DNA from: Thalassotalea sp. G2M2-11
Lineage (GTDB): Bacteria; Pseudomonadota; Gammaproteobacteria; Enterobacterales; Alteromonadaceae
Assembly (NCBI RefSeq): GCF_017168195.1
Contig: NZ_JADNYL010000003.1
Coordinates: 579,931 to 643,930 of the forward strand
DNA length: 64,000 nucleotides
Direction of reading: 5' to 3'
In this document: positions 1-8,820 of the stretch, piece by piece
Layout: each line of letters opens with the position of its first letter
Position numbering within the stretch: the stretch's first letter is position 1
The notes under the pieces: generated by a model
What the model saw: the letters and a program-made list of their open reading frames with translations, nothing else
What the model was told of the DNA's origin: nothing
The model's database searches: none
Position numbers and translations under genes: made by a program

Positions 1-33
1 GATTACGCCGAGTTAAGACTCTTTAGGATAACC

Positions 34-54
34 ATGTGTTATTGGAAACATTAA
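34..54 (+). other. six-codon leader ORF abutting the sigma factor gene
   Basis: ATG at 34 reads MCYWKH and stops with TAA at 52-54, directly followed in the same frame by the ATG at 55. An AGGA at 25-28 stands five bases before the leader ATG. It may couple translation of the sigma gene by reinitiation, or be chance; a weak GGA at 44-46 could serve the ATG at 55 directly. The same layout occurs before the second TonB receptor. Confidence 0.35.
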
Positions 55-630
55 ATGCCGCCAATTAAGCAGTCAAATAATAGAGTATTAAAAGCATTTC
101 AATCATGCAGGGATGGCTTAGTGCGTTCTATTATGAAAATGAGCGTAGAGCAACAGGATGTAGATGATATTTTACAAGAAACCTTTATTAGAGTGTTACA
201 TTCAGACGCTCAACAACAAATTAAATCTCCTAAAGGTTACTTATTTGTCGTTTCTAGAAATTTAGTTCTCAATAAATTATTACAGAAATCAAAAGAAATA
301 CATACTGAATTAGATGAAGCGTTATTAGAAAATGATGTTGATGATACTGTTGAAAAAAATCTTTATCAAAAACATAAATTTGAACGTTTTAGTAAGGTAT
401 TAAGTGCGCTACCCGAAAAACATCGCCGCGCCATATTATTAAGAAAACTCTATTGTTTAAGCCACAAAGAAATCGCGAAGAAAATGAATGTTTCAGTAAG
501 TTCCGTTGAAAAATATATAGCTAGCGGTTTAAAACAATGCAAACAAGCACTTTATGCTCAAGGATATGAAGTTAATGAACTTAAACTCCCGGTACAGCTA
601 AGTCAATCAAATGAAGAGCGTAAAAAATGA
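55..630 (+). CDS. ECF RNA polymerase sigma factor, FecI type
   Basis: This 191-residue protein has the size and two-domain plan of extracytoplasmic-function sigma factors. A region 2-like segment lies around residues 20-80 (QETFIRVLH), and a region 4 helix-turn-helix around 115-165 (LPEKHRRAILLRK then LSHKEIAKKMNVSVSSVEKY). The start of the next gene overlaps its stop as ATGA, so the two are translationally coupled. A FecR-type anti-sigma and two TonB receptors follow, which is the usual context of FecI-like cell-surface signalling. The inducing ligand cannot be told. The start ATG is preceded only by a weak GGA and by a short in-frame leader ORF. Confidence 0.88.
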   Translation: MPPIKQSNNRVLKAFQSCRDGLVRSIMKMSVEQQDVDDILQETFIRVLHSDAQQQIKSPKGYLFVVSRNLVLNKLLQKSKEIHTELDEALLENDVDDTVEKNLYQKHKFERFSKVLSALPEKHRRAILLRKLYCLSHKEIAKKMNVSVSSVEKYIASGLKQCKQALYAQGYEVNELKLPVQLSQSNEERKK

Positions 631-1664
631 ATACAGATAACAAAGTAGTTTCACTTCATACAACAAATACGATTGATGACGAAGCATCTATTTGGTTAGT
701 AAGACTCGACGATGGCAATTTATCTGAAGCTTCAAAAAAAGAGTTAAAGGCCTGGTTAGCTGCAGATAAAAGACATCCAGCAGCATTAAAAGCGATGGCC
801 GATATCTGGGATGACATGGATGAAATCCTCAATATTGTCGATGATAAAAACACATCAAAAAACATAAGCTTATGGCCAGTGTTACAACCAGTGTTAAAAC
901 CGGTTATGTTGGCGGCAACCATTAGTTTTCTCGCAATATTTATTTGGTTAACACCAGCTGACAGTATACAAAAAAGTACGTATGCCACATTAGTTGGACA
1001 ACAGATGGATACAGTGTTTGATGATGGTTCTATTGTGCATTTAAATACTAATAGTCGTATAGAAGCAGAGTATTCTGATGAAAAACGAATAATTAAGTTA
1101 GTTAAAGGTGAGGCGTTATTTGAAGTAGCCCATGATGCTGAACGACCATTTATCGTTTACGTAGGAGATCGTTTGGTTCAAGCGATCGGAACAAAGTTTG
1201 TGATACATTTTGCAGCTGAAAATATTCAAGTCACTGTTACCGATGGTAAAGTCAAAATGTCAAAAGTAGCGCTTAATAAGCAGTTGGCAGATATTAAAGA
1301 CTTGGATCCTAGCGCTATTGAAAAAGATGATGTTTATATTGCTAAAGGTGAAAAAGTGTTAGTGGGAAGTGATAAACATCCAACATTAACCCAGATAAAA
1401 CCCGAGCTAATAAAACGTGAACTTTCTTGGCTAGATGGCAAATTAATTTTTGACAATGAAGAGTTGTTTGACGTAATTGCAGAAATTAATCGTTATTTTG
1501 ATATTACAATTGTGCTCAAAGATCCATCGTTACACAATATACGTATAAGTGGTCGTTTTGATCTTGGCGACAGTGATGCATTAATTGAAGCGTTAGAACT
1601 TTCTTTTAATATTAAATCTCAACGCCTTGATGCTAATAAAGTATTACTAACTAAAAAAATATAG
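627..1664 (+). CDS. FecR-type anti-sigma factor, inner-membrane sensor
   Basis: The 345-residue protein shows the FecR plan: an N-terminal cytoplasmic DUF4880-like segment (about residues 18-65, with WLVRL and HPAALKAMADIWDDM), one transmembrane helix at about 92-109, a periplasmic FecR domain (about 120-220, including GEALFEVAHDAERPFIV), and a C-terminal STN-like/DUF4974 segment (about 270-335, LIFDNEELFDVIAEINRYF). It should hold the upstream sigma factor and release it when an occupied TonB receptor signals. It overlaps the sigma gene by 4 bases. A terminator hairpin begins within its stop codon, so the receptor gene downstream probably has its own promoter. Confidence 0.88.
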   Translation: MNTDNKVVSLHTTNTIDDEASIWLVRLDDGNLSEASKKELKAWLAADKRHPAALKAMADIWDDMDEILNIVDDKNTSKNISLWPVLQPVLKPVMLAATISFLAIFIWLTPADSIQKSTYATLVGQQMDTVFDDGSIVHLNTNSRIEAEYSDEKRIIKLVKGEALFEVAHDAERPFIVYVGDRLVQAIGTKFVIHFAAENIQVTVTDGKVKMSKVALNKQLADIKDLDPSAIEKDDVYIAKGEKVLVGSDKHPTLTQIKPELIKRELSWLDGKLIFDNEELFDVIAEINRYFDITIVLKDPSLHNIRISGRFDLGDSDALIEALELSFNIKSQRLDANKVLLTKKI

Positions 1665-1684
1665 CGATACCTATCGCTTTTTTC
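1663..1684 (+). terminator. rho-independent terminator of the sigma/anti-sigma operon
   Basis: AGCGAT/ATCGCT stem with ACCT loop followed by a run of six T. The stem starts in the TAG stop codon of the FecR-type gene. Confidence 0.7.
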
Positions 1685-1720
1685 GAGGTTTTATTATCAA
1701 CTCATCCATAATAAAACCTC
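1685..1720. repeat. 13-bp perfect inverted repeat
   Basis: GAGGTTTTATTAT (1685-1697) and its exact complement ATAATAAAACCTC (1708-1720) flank a 10-base loop. It lies just behind the first terminator and may be a back-up terminator, though the following T-run is weak, or a protein site for the receptor promoter. Confidence 0.6.
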
Positions 1721-1738
1721 AATTTTCACTATGAGCCT

Positions 1739-1765
1739 TTTCACTCCATTTCACTCCATTTCACT
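1739..1765 (+). repeat. short tandem repeat, 10-bp unit
   Basis: The unit TCACTCCATT occurs twice (1741-1760), followed by a half copy TCACT. It sits in the 328-base gap between the FecR-type gene and the first receptor. No clear promoter could be assigned in the remaining A/T-rich sequence up to the GAAGGAAAT ribosome site at about 1981. Confidence 0.7.
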
Positions 1766-1992
1766 AAAATATTAATTAAAAAATCGCCTGACGTTGACGC
1801 CAGAATATACGTGAAACTTGCACTATTTCATGTTGATAAATATCTCCAGCTTAATTAATAAACAATAAAAACAGAAAAAAATTACGGGTTTTTACCTTCT
1901 CACACTCTTTAACTTAAGTTGCAAAAAAATTAACTAAATAGCAACTGAAGTACATAACTAAAAAACTATTTAAAAATCTTGAAGGAAATAAC

Positions 1993-4566
1993 ATGTCGAC
2001 AAAATTTAAAACAGCGAGTTTATCTCTTGCTGTCGGTATCGCATTAGGCGTCGCCCCCTCACATGCTGCTGAGGCAGATGGAGCGACCAAGATTGAACGT
2101 ATTGCAGTTGTTGGTACACGTAGTGCACCACGATCGGTAGATGACTCTCCTGTACCTATTGACTTGATTGGCGCTGAAGAATTAGACAAAGCGGGCAATA
2201 CCGATATGTTAGAGTTAGTAAAAGGTACGGTGCCATCTTTTAACGTACAAACAAACCCGATATCTGATGCTGCCAGCTTAGTTAAACCTGCTAACCTTAG
2301 AGGCCTTTCATCAGATAGTACTTTGATACTCGTTAATGGTAAACGCCGTCACCGCGCCTCAGTCATCGCGTTGCTTGGAGGCGGTATTAATGATGGCGCA
2401 CAAGGCCCCGACATTTCTGTTATTCCTAGTGCAGCACTCAAGCAAATTGAAGTATTACGTGACGGTGCAGCGGCGCAATATGGTTCCGATGCTATCGCAG
2501 GTGTCATGAATTTTGTATTAAAAGATGACGCTGAAGGCGGTTCTTTCTCAGTACGCCACGGTTCATATTATGAAGGCGACGGTGACACGACTGAAATGAA
2601 CGGTAATATCGGCATGGAATTGAGTCGAGATGGCTTTGCCAACCTGAGTTTTCAATATAAAAATGCTGATGCGACAAGTCGAAGCGTTCAACGCCCAGAT
2701 GCACAAGGGTTAATTGATGCAGGTAACACCAATGTTTCCAATTTAGCACAAATCTGGGGGTCGCCAGAAATTAATGACGATATTACTATTTTTGGTAACT
2801 TTGGTTTAGATTTAGGACACAACCGTGAAGCCTATATGTTTGGCAATTACTCAGAACGAGATGTTCGTGGTGGTTTCTATTTCCGTAACCCTCATATTCG
2901 CGGTGGCGTTTATTCGGGTGATGGTGGTAATACTTTACTTGTAGCTGACTTAGACGGCTTAAATAATGGTATCGAATGTCCAACCGTTAACATCACCACT
3001 GGCAACGTGTTAGGACAGGCTGATTACGGTCTTATCGCCGATCCTAATACTGCTGTTGGACAAAACTGTTTTGCCTTTAATGAAATGCTACCCGGTGGTT
3101 TTACCCCTAACTTTGGTGGCAATATTATCGATACTTCGTTAACTATGGGTACTCGAGGTGAGTTTAGTGAATCGCTCTCGTATGACATCAGTGGCTCAGT
3201 AGGTCGAAACGCATCAAGCTACGTCATCTTTGACACTCTAAACGCATCATTAGGACCAGAGTCTCCGCGTGATTTCCACCCTGGAAAACATATTCAGCTA
3301 GAAAAATTCTTCAACATAGATTTAGTTAAAGAACTTGATGTAGGATTTGAATCTCCACTAGTCATTGCTGGTGGCTATGAATATCACCAAGAAACGTTTG
3401 ATGTTATCGCTGGCGATGTCGAATCATATACCGCAGGTCCTTATACCGAGCAAGGTTTTGGTATAGGTTCTAATGGTTTTCCTGGATTTAAACCGTCTGC
3501 TGCAGGTTCGTTTTCTCGTCAAAACTATGCGTTATATTTGGATGTTGAAGCCCAGTATACTGAAAACTTTTTGATGGGTTATGCATTACGTTTTGAAGAT
3601 TACAGTACCTTTGGCAACACCACGAACTACAAAATATCGGCACAGTATAATGTAACGGATGATTTTTCATTACGTGGCTCTATCAGTTCAGGATTCCGTG
3701 CCCCTACTGTTGGTCAAGCGAACTATTCGAATGTACAAACCTCATTAGAAGGTGGCATATTAGTCGATTCCGCATTGTTACCTGCGACAAACCCTGTCGC
3801 AATTCAATTAGGGGCGACAGAATTAACACCTGAAGAGTCTGACAGCATTGCTTTTGGTGCGGTTTGGAATATCGAAGGATTCCACTTCACTCTTGATTAT
3901 TACAATATTGAAGTGACGGATCGTATCTCGCAATCAACCAAATACAATTTATCAGACGAAGATAAAGCAAAACTAAAAGCTGACGGTGTGCCAAATGTTG
4001 ATTCGATTCAACAAGTAAGCTTCTTTACTAACGATTTTGACACTACGACTGAAGGGATTGATTTTGTAGCAAATTATTCGACAGATTTATTAAATGGTAG
4101 CACGGTATTTAGCCTTGCTTATAACTGGAATGAAACAACCGTTGATAAATACTCCGCCATCACCGGTGAAGGTAAAGTATCTCGTTTAGAAAATGATTTA
4201 CCTAATCACCGCTCAACATTCACCTGGGCTCAAAGCTGGGAAGACATTAATATGTTTACTCGAGTCAACTACTATGGTGAATTTCAGGGTGTACACGTTG
4301 ACTGGATAGGAACGCCAGACGAGCCAGGCACTGAAATCAACGCTGATGCAGAGATTACAGTTGACGTTGAAGTTACCTATCATGTAACTGAAGCACTTCG
4401 TCTTAGTGTTGGTGCGCAGAATGTATTTGATGTGTACCCAAGCAAACTTGACTTTGAAAAGCAAACAGGTGCGCCAAATAATAGCTGGGGCGGTAAATAC
4501 TATGAAACATCGCCTTTTGGCTTTAACGGTGGATTCTACTACTTAAAAGCCACTTATAGTTTTTAA
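1993..4566 (+). CDS. TonB-dependent outer-membrane receptor without STN domain
   Basis: The 857-residue protein begins with a Sec signal peptide (cleavage likely after SHA, residue 25), then a TonB-box/plug region (about 35-175, with LRGLSSDSTLILVNGKRRHR and LRDGAAAQYGSDAIAGVMNF), and a long beta-barrel ending in the aromatic residue of YLKATYSF. It should import a ligand across the outer membrane using TonB-ExbBD energy. It is a close paralogue of the next receptor (shared plug and barrel motifs such as FAFNE, PGGFTP, SSGFRAPTVGQ). It lacks the N-terminal signalling domain expected for direct talk to FecR. The GAAGG ribosome site supports the start. The substrate is unknown. Confidence 0.9.
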   Translation: MSTKFKTASLSLAVGIALGVAPSHAAEADGATKIERIAVVGTRSAPRSVDDSPVPIDLIGAEELDKAGNTDMLELVKGTVPSFNVQTNPISDAASLVKPANLRGLSSDSTLILVNGKRRHRASVIALLGGGINDGAQGPDISVIPSAALKQIEVLRDGAAAQYGSDAIAGVMNFVLKDDAEGGSFSVRHGSYYEGDGDTTEMNGNIGMELSRDGFANLSFQYKNADATSRSVQRPDAQGLIDAGNTNVSNLAQIWGSPEINDDITIFGNFGLDLGHNREAYMFGNYSERDVRGGFYFRNPHIRGGVYSGDGGNTLLVADLDGLNNGIECPTVNITTGNVLGQADYGLIADPNTAVGQNCFAFNEMLPGGFTPNFGGNIIDTSLTMGTRGEFSESLSYDISGSVGRNASSYVIFDTLNASLGPESPRDFHPGKHIQLEKFFNIDLVKELDVGFESPLVIAGGYEYHQETFDVIAGDVESYTAGPYTEQGFGIGSNGFPGFKPSAAGSFSRQNYALYLDVEAQYTENFLMGYALRFEDYSTFGNTTNYKISAQYNVTDDFSLRGSISSGFRAPTVGQANYSNVQTSLEGGILVDSALLPATNPVAIQLGATELTPEESDSIAFGAVWNIEGFHFTLDYYNIEVTDRISQSTKYNLSDEDKAKLKADGVPNVDSIQQVSFFTNDFDTTTEGIDFVANYSTDLLNGSTVFSLAYNWNETTVDKYSAITGEGKVSRLENDLPNHRSTFTWAQSWEDINMFTRVNYYGEFQGVHVDWIGTPDEPGTEINADAEITVDVEVTYHVTEALRLSVGAQNVFDVYPSKLDFEKQTGAPNNSWGGKYYETSPFGFNGGFYYLKATYSF

Positions 4567-4591
4567 TCACTTAGTTGCTAATTAATAAGAC

Positions 4592-4622
4592 AAAAAACCT
4601 CAGCTTTTGCTGAGGTTTTTTT
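4592..4622 (+). terminator. rho-independent terminator after first receptor
   Basis: AAAAACCTCAGC / GCTGAGGTTTTT stem with a TTTT loop and a T-run, 25 bases after the receptor stop. It separates the two receptor transcripts. Confidence 0.85.
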
Positions 4623-4699
4623 ATCAATAATACGACTTAGTTAAAATTAACATCAATGGTTGAATACCAGTTGTAATGATAAGATGAAGCCAATACTAT

Positions 4700-4729
4700 T
4701 TGACAGAAACGAGCATGTCATTGTTATAT
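4700..4729 (+). promoter_or_regulatory. candidate sigma70 promoter for second receptor
   Basis: TTGACA at 4700-4705 and TTATAT at 4724-4729, spaced 18 bases, about 125 bases before the leader ORF. It is the best promoter-like match in the 321-base gap; the rest of that gap holds only the terminator and the leader ORF. Confidence 0.4.
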
Positions 4730-4854
4730 CCTTGCAGTAAGCAATTGTAACTAGCGACCTTTACCGTCTTCAAATATTATTAATCAGGAGGTTCAAAGAG
4801 CAAGACAATCCTAGCAATAGTGATAATATGTTTCCTTAATAGGAGCAATTTTTA

Positions 4855-4887
4855 ATGCTAACTAACAGACATCGAGATATCTATTAA
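4855..4887 (+). other. ten-codon leader ORF in frame with second receptor
   Basis: A strong AGGAG (4841-4845) precedes ATG at 4855. The frame reads MLTNRHRDIY and ends in TAA at 4885-4887, immediately followed by the GTG that opens the receptor frame. The GTG itself has no ribosome site. Reinitiation after the leader, or a recent nonsense change in a longer N-terminus, would both explain this. Confidence 0.5.
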
Positions 4888-7785
4888 GTGTTTAAACGCC
4901 TAAAAAAACATAGAAAACGAAAATACCTAAAGGCTAATATCGTATTTGGCCTGTGTTTGTTAAGTAATTCTTTACTATGTCTCGCAACTGAACGCTACCA
5001 ATTCAAACTACCAGCAATGAATGCCGCTAAAGCGTTAGACAAGTTAGCAGATATCTCTGGTTATTCATTAATTTATCCATTTGACGACTCAATTGTCGTT
5101 ATGACAAACCCGCTTTACGGTACATATTCACTTAGCGATGCCTTAAAAAAACTTCTTTTAAATACTCCTCTTAGTGCCGTTGCTACAAAAAAGCAGGTGA
5201 TAGCCGTATCCGCCATTTTAAACAATAACAAAACAACAGAGACATTACCCATCTCGTTACCAGCCAAAAGCGCTAACACTAAAACCGAACAAAGTGCTGA
5301 TGAAGATGCTAATAAAGAAAATAAAGCAGAACGGATCCAAATTATTGGTTCACGTCGCCCCTATCGCTCACCTAGTGATGCGTTAGCACCGTTAGATATC
5401 ATTAATCAGCAAGATTTAAAGGCGCGCGGTAACAAGGATATTATCTCAACCCTATCAAGTGTTATCCCCTCATATAATGCAAGGCAAGAAGCCATTAGTG
5501 ATGCGGGTACTTTGGTAAGACCGCCTAATCTTAGAGGTTTACCCACAGATAGCATGTTGGTTCTGGTTAACGGTAAACGACGTCATCGTAGTGGTGTTAT
5601 TTACGAATATATTTCAGGATTGAATGTCGGGGCGCATGGCGTCGATCTCGAGCCTATTCCAAGTATCGCCCTTAAAAGTGTCGAAGTATTAAGGGATGGT
5701 GCCGCTGCACAATATGGCTCTGATGCGATTGCTGGTGTTGTTAATTTTCGTTTAGAAAACAATCCAGATATACAACACATTGAGTTACGCACTGGTCAAT
5801 ACTATGCTGGTGACGGCAAGAAACTTGAACTTTCAGGAATATTAGGCACCCAGCTAGGTAACGACGGCCTTGCTAACTTTTCCTTTGAATTATCCCAAAG
5901 CGATCCAACCTCGCGCGGAATACAAGATCCTGCTGTGCAGAGTTTAATTGATAGTGGTATCAGCAAAAATGATATTCAAGACCCTGTAGTGATTTGGGGT
6001 GCACCTGAAATAGCCAACAATATCAAAACATTTGCTAATATAGAAATGGATATTGGCGAGCTAAACCATTATCAGCAACTTTATCTATTTGGCAACTGGG
6101 CACAACGCAATGTCGACGGCAGTTTTTTTTATCGTAATCCAAATACGAGAGCCAGTGTCTTTACTAACCCGAATGATGGCACACGCTTGTTTTTTGATAT
6201 GACCAGTGACCATACAGGAAATTGCCCTTCCCCAACTATTCCAGGTAGTGAAGGTGATTCAGAGGCCTTGGCGGCAGTCATGGCTAACGATAACTGTTTT
6301 GCTTTTAACGAACGCTTTCCTGGCGGCTTCACCCCTCGATTTGGCGGTGTAATTACCGACACCAGCATAGCCGCTGGCATACGTGGAGCTTTAGCCCATG
6401 GTGATGCTGAATTAAGCTATGATATCAGTATGGTATTAGGTAAAAATCATATCGATTATGAATTACATAAAACCGTTAATGCATCATTAGGTGAAGATTC
6501 CCCAGTAGATTTTAATTTAGGTTCTCAAATTCAAACAGAGCGAGTATTCAACGCTGACTTTACCTATCCACTAGAAGTGGGTTTTGAATCTGAGTTAAAT
6601 ATTGCCTTTGGCTACCAAAATCACTTTGAGCAATTTGAAATTGTCGCAGGAGATCGCGCCTCATACCAAGCAGGTAGTTTTTCAAACAATGGCGAAGCCG
6701 TAGGAGCCAATGGTTTCCCAGGTTTCTCTCCTGATACAGCGGGTGTTAATCATCGCACATCAAGCGCGTTATATTTAGATATTGAAGGTGATGTAACTGA
6801 AAACCTTTTAGTCTCTCTTGCAATGAGATATGAAAAAATAGGGAAGATAGGTAATACATTTGATGGTAAAATTTCAGCACGTTTACAAGTAACAGATGAC
6901 ATTGCCTTTCGCTCAACGCTCAGTAGTGGCTTTAGGGCACCTACGGTTGGGCAGTCTACCCTTGAGCGCATATCGACCTCAAACTCTGTGATTGATGATG
7001 TCGTCGTTCAACAAAGCTCGCAACTCGTGAGTGCGTTAAGTCCAATAGCAACAGCTCGCTCGGGAGGCAAACTAGAGCCAGAAAAAGCCACTAGTTTTAG
7101 TTTTGGGGCATTATCAGAGATAGGGCCAGTGAATATCACTTTAGATTACTTTTATATTGACGTAGATGATCGCTTATCACTATTCACCAGTGAAATTGTC
7201 GCAAGTGATGCGTCATTGTTAGCTGCTTCTGGAGTAGGCTCAAACGTAACAAATATTCAATATTACGCGAACGATTTTAATTCTACGACCCAAGGCCTTG
7301 ACTTAGTAGCAAGTTTGCCATTTGAATTCGCCAACGGAAGCAACTTGTTGTCATTAGCATTAAATTACACCGATACAGCTTTAGAAGTCACTAACGACAA
7401 CAGTCCGATCTCAAATCTTAATGAACAAAAAGAGCGTGAAGACGGCCTCCCTAAAACTCGTGGAGTATTAACCTACTCATACTCACAAGGAGATTTAACA
7501 GCAAGAGTTGGCCTTAATTATTATGGCAGCTTTTATAATGCTCAATTTAACGACGTATCCCTTATTGAAAAAGTAGCCCCAATTGTGATGACCGATGTAG
7601 AAATTTCCTACAACATTACTAATAAACTAGTTGCTGCGTTTGGTGCTAAAAATATTTTTAATGTTTTTCCTGAAGAATATAGTGAAGGACGCACCCCCGG
7701 ATTTTTAGGTGCTATATATCCGTTAAACTCCCCTACAGGCTTTAATGGCGGACATTATTATCTGCGAGTAGGTTGGGACTTTTAA
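4888..7785 (+). CDS. TonB-dependent receptor with N-terminal STN signalling domain
   Basis: The 965-residue receptor has a long basic signal sequence (residues 1-33, KRLKKHRKRK then a hydrophobic stretch). A secretin/TonB short N-terminal (STN) domain covers about 38-110 (YQFKLPAMNAAKALDKLAD...SLSDALKKLL). After a low-complexity linker come the plug (about 150-275, with LRGLPTDSMLVLVNGKRRHR) and a barrel ending in RVGWDF. STN domains contact FecR-type anti-sigmas, so this receptor rather than the first is the likely partner of the FecI/FecR pair 3 kb upstream. The GTG start lacks a ribosome site and directly follows a leader ORF stop, so expression may rely on reinitiation. Substrate unknown. 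Confidence 0.88.
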   Translation: MFKRLKKHRKRKYLKANIVFGLCLLSNSLLCLATERYQFKLPAMNAAKALDKLADISGYSLIYPFDDSIVVMTNPLYGTYSLSDALKKLLLNTPLSAVATKKQVIAVSAILNNNKTTETLPISLPAKSANTKTEQSADEDANKENKAERIQIIGSRRPYRSPSDALAPLDIINQQDLKARGNKDIISTLSSVIPSYNARQEAISDAGTLVRPPNLRGLPTDSMLVLVNGKRRHRSGVIYEYISGLNVGAHGVDLEPIPSIALKSVEVLRDGAAAQYGSDAIAGVVNFRLENNPDIQHIELRTGQYYAGDGKKLELSGILGTQLGNDGLANFSFELSQSDPTSRGIQDPAVQSLIDSGISKNDIQDPVVIWGAPEIANNIKTFANIEMDIGELNHYQQLYLFGNWAQRNVDGSFFYRNPNTRASVFTNPNDGTRLFFDMTSDHTGNCPSPTIPGSEGDSEALAAVMANDNCFAFNERFPGGFTPRFGGVITDTSIAAGIRGALAHGDAELSYDISMVLGKNHIDYELHKTVNASLGEDSPVDFNLGSQIQTERVFNADFTYPLEVGFESELNIAFGYQNHFEQFEIVAGDRASYQAGSFSNNGEAVGANGFPGFSPDTAGVNHRTSSALYLDIEGDVTENLLVSLAMRYEKIGKIGNTFDGKISARLQVTDDIAFRSTLSSGFRAPTVGQSTLERISTSNSVIDDVVVQQSSQLVSALSPIATARSGGKLEPEKATSFSFGALSEIGPVNITLDYFYIDVDDRLSLFTSEIVASDASLLAASGVGSNVTNIQYYANDFNSTTQGLDLVASLPFEFANGSNLLSLALNYTDTALEVTNDNSPISNLNEQKEREDGLPKTRGVLTYSYSQGDLTARVGLNYYGSFYNAQFNDVSLIEKVAPIVMTDVEISYNITNKLVAAFGAKNIFNVFPEEYSEGRTPGFLGAIYPLNSPTGFNGGHYYLRVGWDF

Positions 7786-7962
7786 CGTAAATATCGGCTT
7801 GCTAGCAGCTATGAGCTTAGCATCTTTATTTTGATGTTTTTACAAATCATCACAAATAGATAAGAGATAACAATAGAAATTGTTTTATGAAAAACGTGAT
7901 CGTACATCTTTAACCGACATGTTTTGGTTAAAAGCGTAATCAATGAACGTTTTGATAAATAA
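7786..7962. other. spacer between receptor gene and tRNA cluster
   Basis: No gene is seen. A TTAACC...GGTTAA inverted repeat near 7913-7934 could help end tRNA transcription coming from the right, but it lacks a convincing T-run. Confidence 0.3.
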
Positions 7963-8049
7963 TGGTACCCGGGGCCGGACTTGAACCGGCACGCTGTTAC
8001 CAGCGAGGGATTTTAAATCCCTTGTGTCTACCAATTCCACCACCCGGGC
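7963..8049 (-). tRNA. tRNA-Leu(UAA), copy 1
   Basis: An 87-base gene with CCA encoded (TGG at 7963-7965 on the plus strand). Acceptor GCCCGGG pairs with CCCGGGT. The anticodon loop TTTAAAA gives anticodon UAA, and the variable arm is long, as in class II tRNAs. It is identical to the copy at 8367-8453. Confidence 0.95.
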
Positions 8050-8115
8050 ATAAGGGAAGTTTTTTATAGTAGGTATTGGTTTGACCTACTCTCTCATTAG
8101 CGAGCCAATGAAAAT

Positions 8116-8191
8116 TGGAGCGGCTAACGAGACTCGAACTCGTGACATTCACGTTGGCAACGTGATGCTCTACCAACTGAGCTACAGCCGC
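8116..8191 (-). tRNA. tRNA-Gly(GCC), copy 1
   Basis: A 76-base gene beginning GCGGCTGTAGCTCAGTTGGT on the minus strand. Anticodon loop TTGCCAA; CCA is encoded. It is identical to the two other Gly genes of this cluster. Confidence 0.95.
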
Positions 8192-8218
8192 TTATTAATT
8201 TTTACCTACCTGAAAGAT

Positions 8219-8294
8219 TGGAGCGGCTAACGAGACTCGAACTCGTGACATTCACGTTGGCAACGTGATGCTCTACCAACTGAGCTACAGCCGC
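8219..8294 (-). tRNA. tRNA-Gly(GCC), copy 2
   Basis: The same 76-base sequence as its neighbour, 27 bases away, pointing to tandem duplication. Confidence 0.95.
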
Positions 8295-8366
8295 ATAATC
8301 GTTTTTCAGGTCGCGCATTCTAGCGCATTGTTTTTTCTAATTCAACTTCAACTCTAGCGGATGAAA

Positions 8367-8453
8367 TGGTACCCGGGGCCGGACTTGAACCGGCACGCTG
8401 TTACCAGCGAGGGATTTTAAATCCCTTGTGTCTACCAATTCCACCACCCGGGC
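8367..8453 (-). tRNA. tRNA-Leu(UAA), copy 2
   Basis: An 87-base class II tRNA identical to the copy at 7963-8049. It follows tRNA-Cys by 4 bases, as in the glyW-cysT-leuZ arrangement of E. coli. Confidence 0.95.
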
Positions 8454-8457
8454 AGTA

Positions 8458-8531
8458 TGGAGGCGGGTCCCGGAGTCGAACCGAGGTCCACGGATTTGCA
8501 ATCCGCTGCATAGCCACTCTGCCAACCCGCC
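8458..8531 (-). tRNA. tRNA-Cys(GCA)
   Basis: A 74-base gene starting GGCGGGTTGGCAGAGTGGC on the minus strand. The anticodon loop TTGCAAA gives GCA, and CCA is encoded. Confidence 0.95.
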
Positions 8532-8586
8532 GTTTCATCAACTACGAGCTGAGTAGTATTCCTTAGAATTTTCTCTTAAAGAGAAT

Positions 8587-8662
8587 TGGAGCGGCTAACG
8601 AGACTCGAACTCGTGACATTCACGTTGGCAACGTGATGCTCTACCAACTGAGCTACAGCCGC
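8587..8662 (-). tRNA. tRNA-Gly(GCC), copy 3
   Basis: The first gene of the cluster in transcription order, 158 bases downstream of pgsA. It has the same sequence as the other two Gly genes. The pgsA-Gly-Cys-Leu order matches that of E. coli. Confidence 0.95.
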
Positions 8663-8820
8663 TTCATCTGTTGACTCCCTGTCAACTGGTGGTGCATTCT
8701 ACATTGAAATATTTACGAGTCAACTATTTAATTTCATTTTTATTTTAAGTGGTTAAAAACCGTCTAAAATGATGTTTTTTTAGCTGACAACAAGCTGTTT
8801 TGCTTGGTTTTTAAACAGTA

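Noticed and set aside
1739..1765. Tandem TCACTCCATT repeat as a CRISPR or iteron array
   Set aside because: It has only two and a half copies with no spacers; too short for either.
8337..8566. Overlapping open frames of 62 and 66 codons on both strands
   Set aside because: They run through tRNA-Leu and tRNA-Cys genes and have no ribosome site; the tRNAs explain the sequence.
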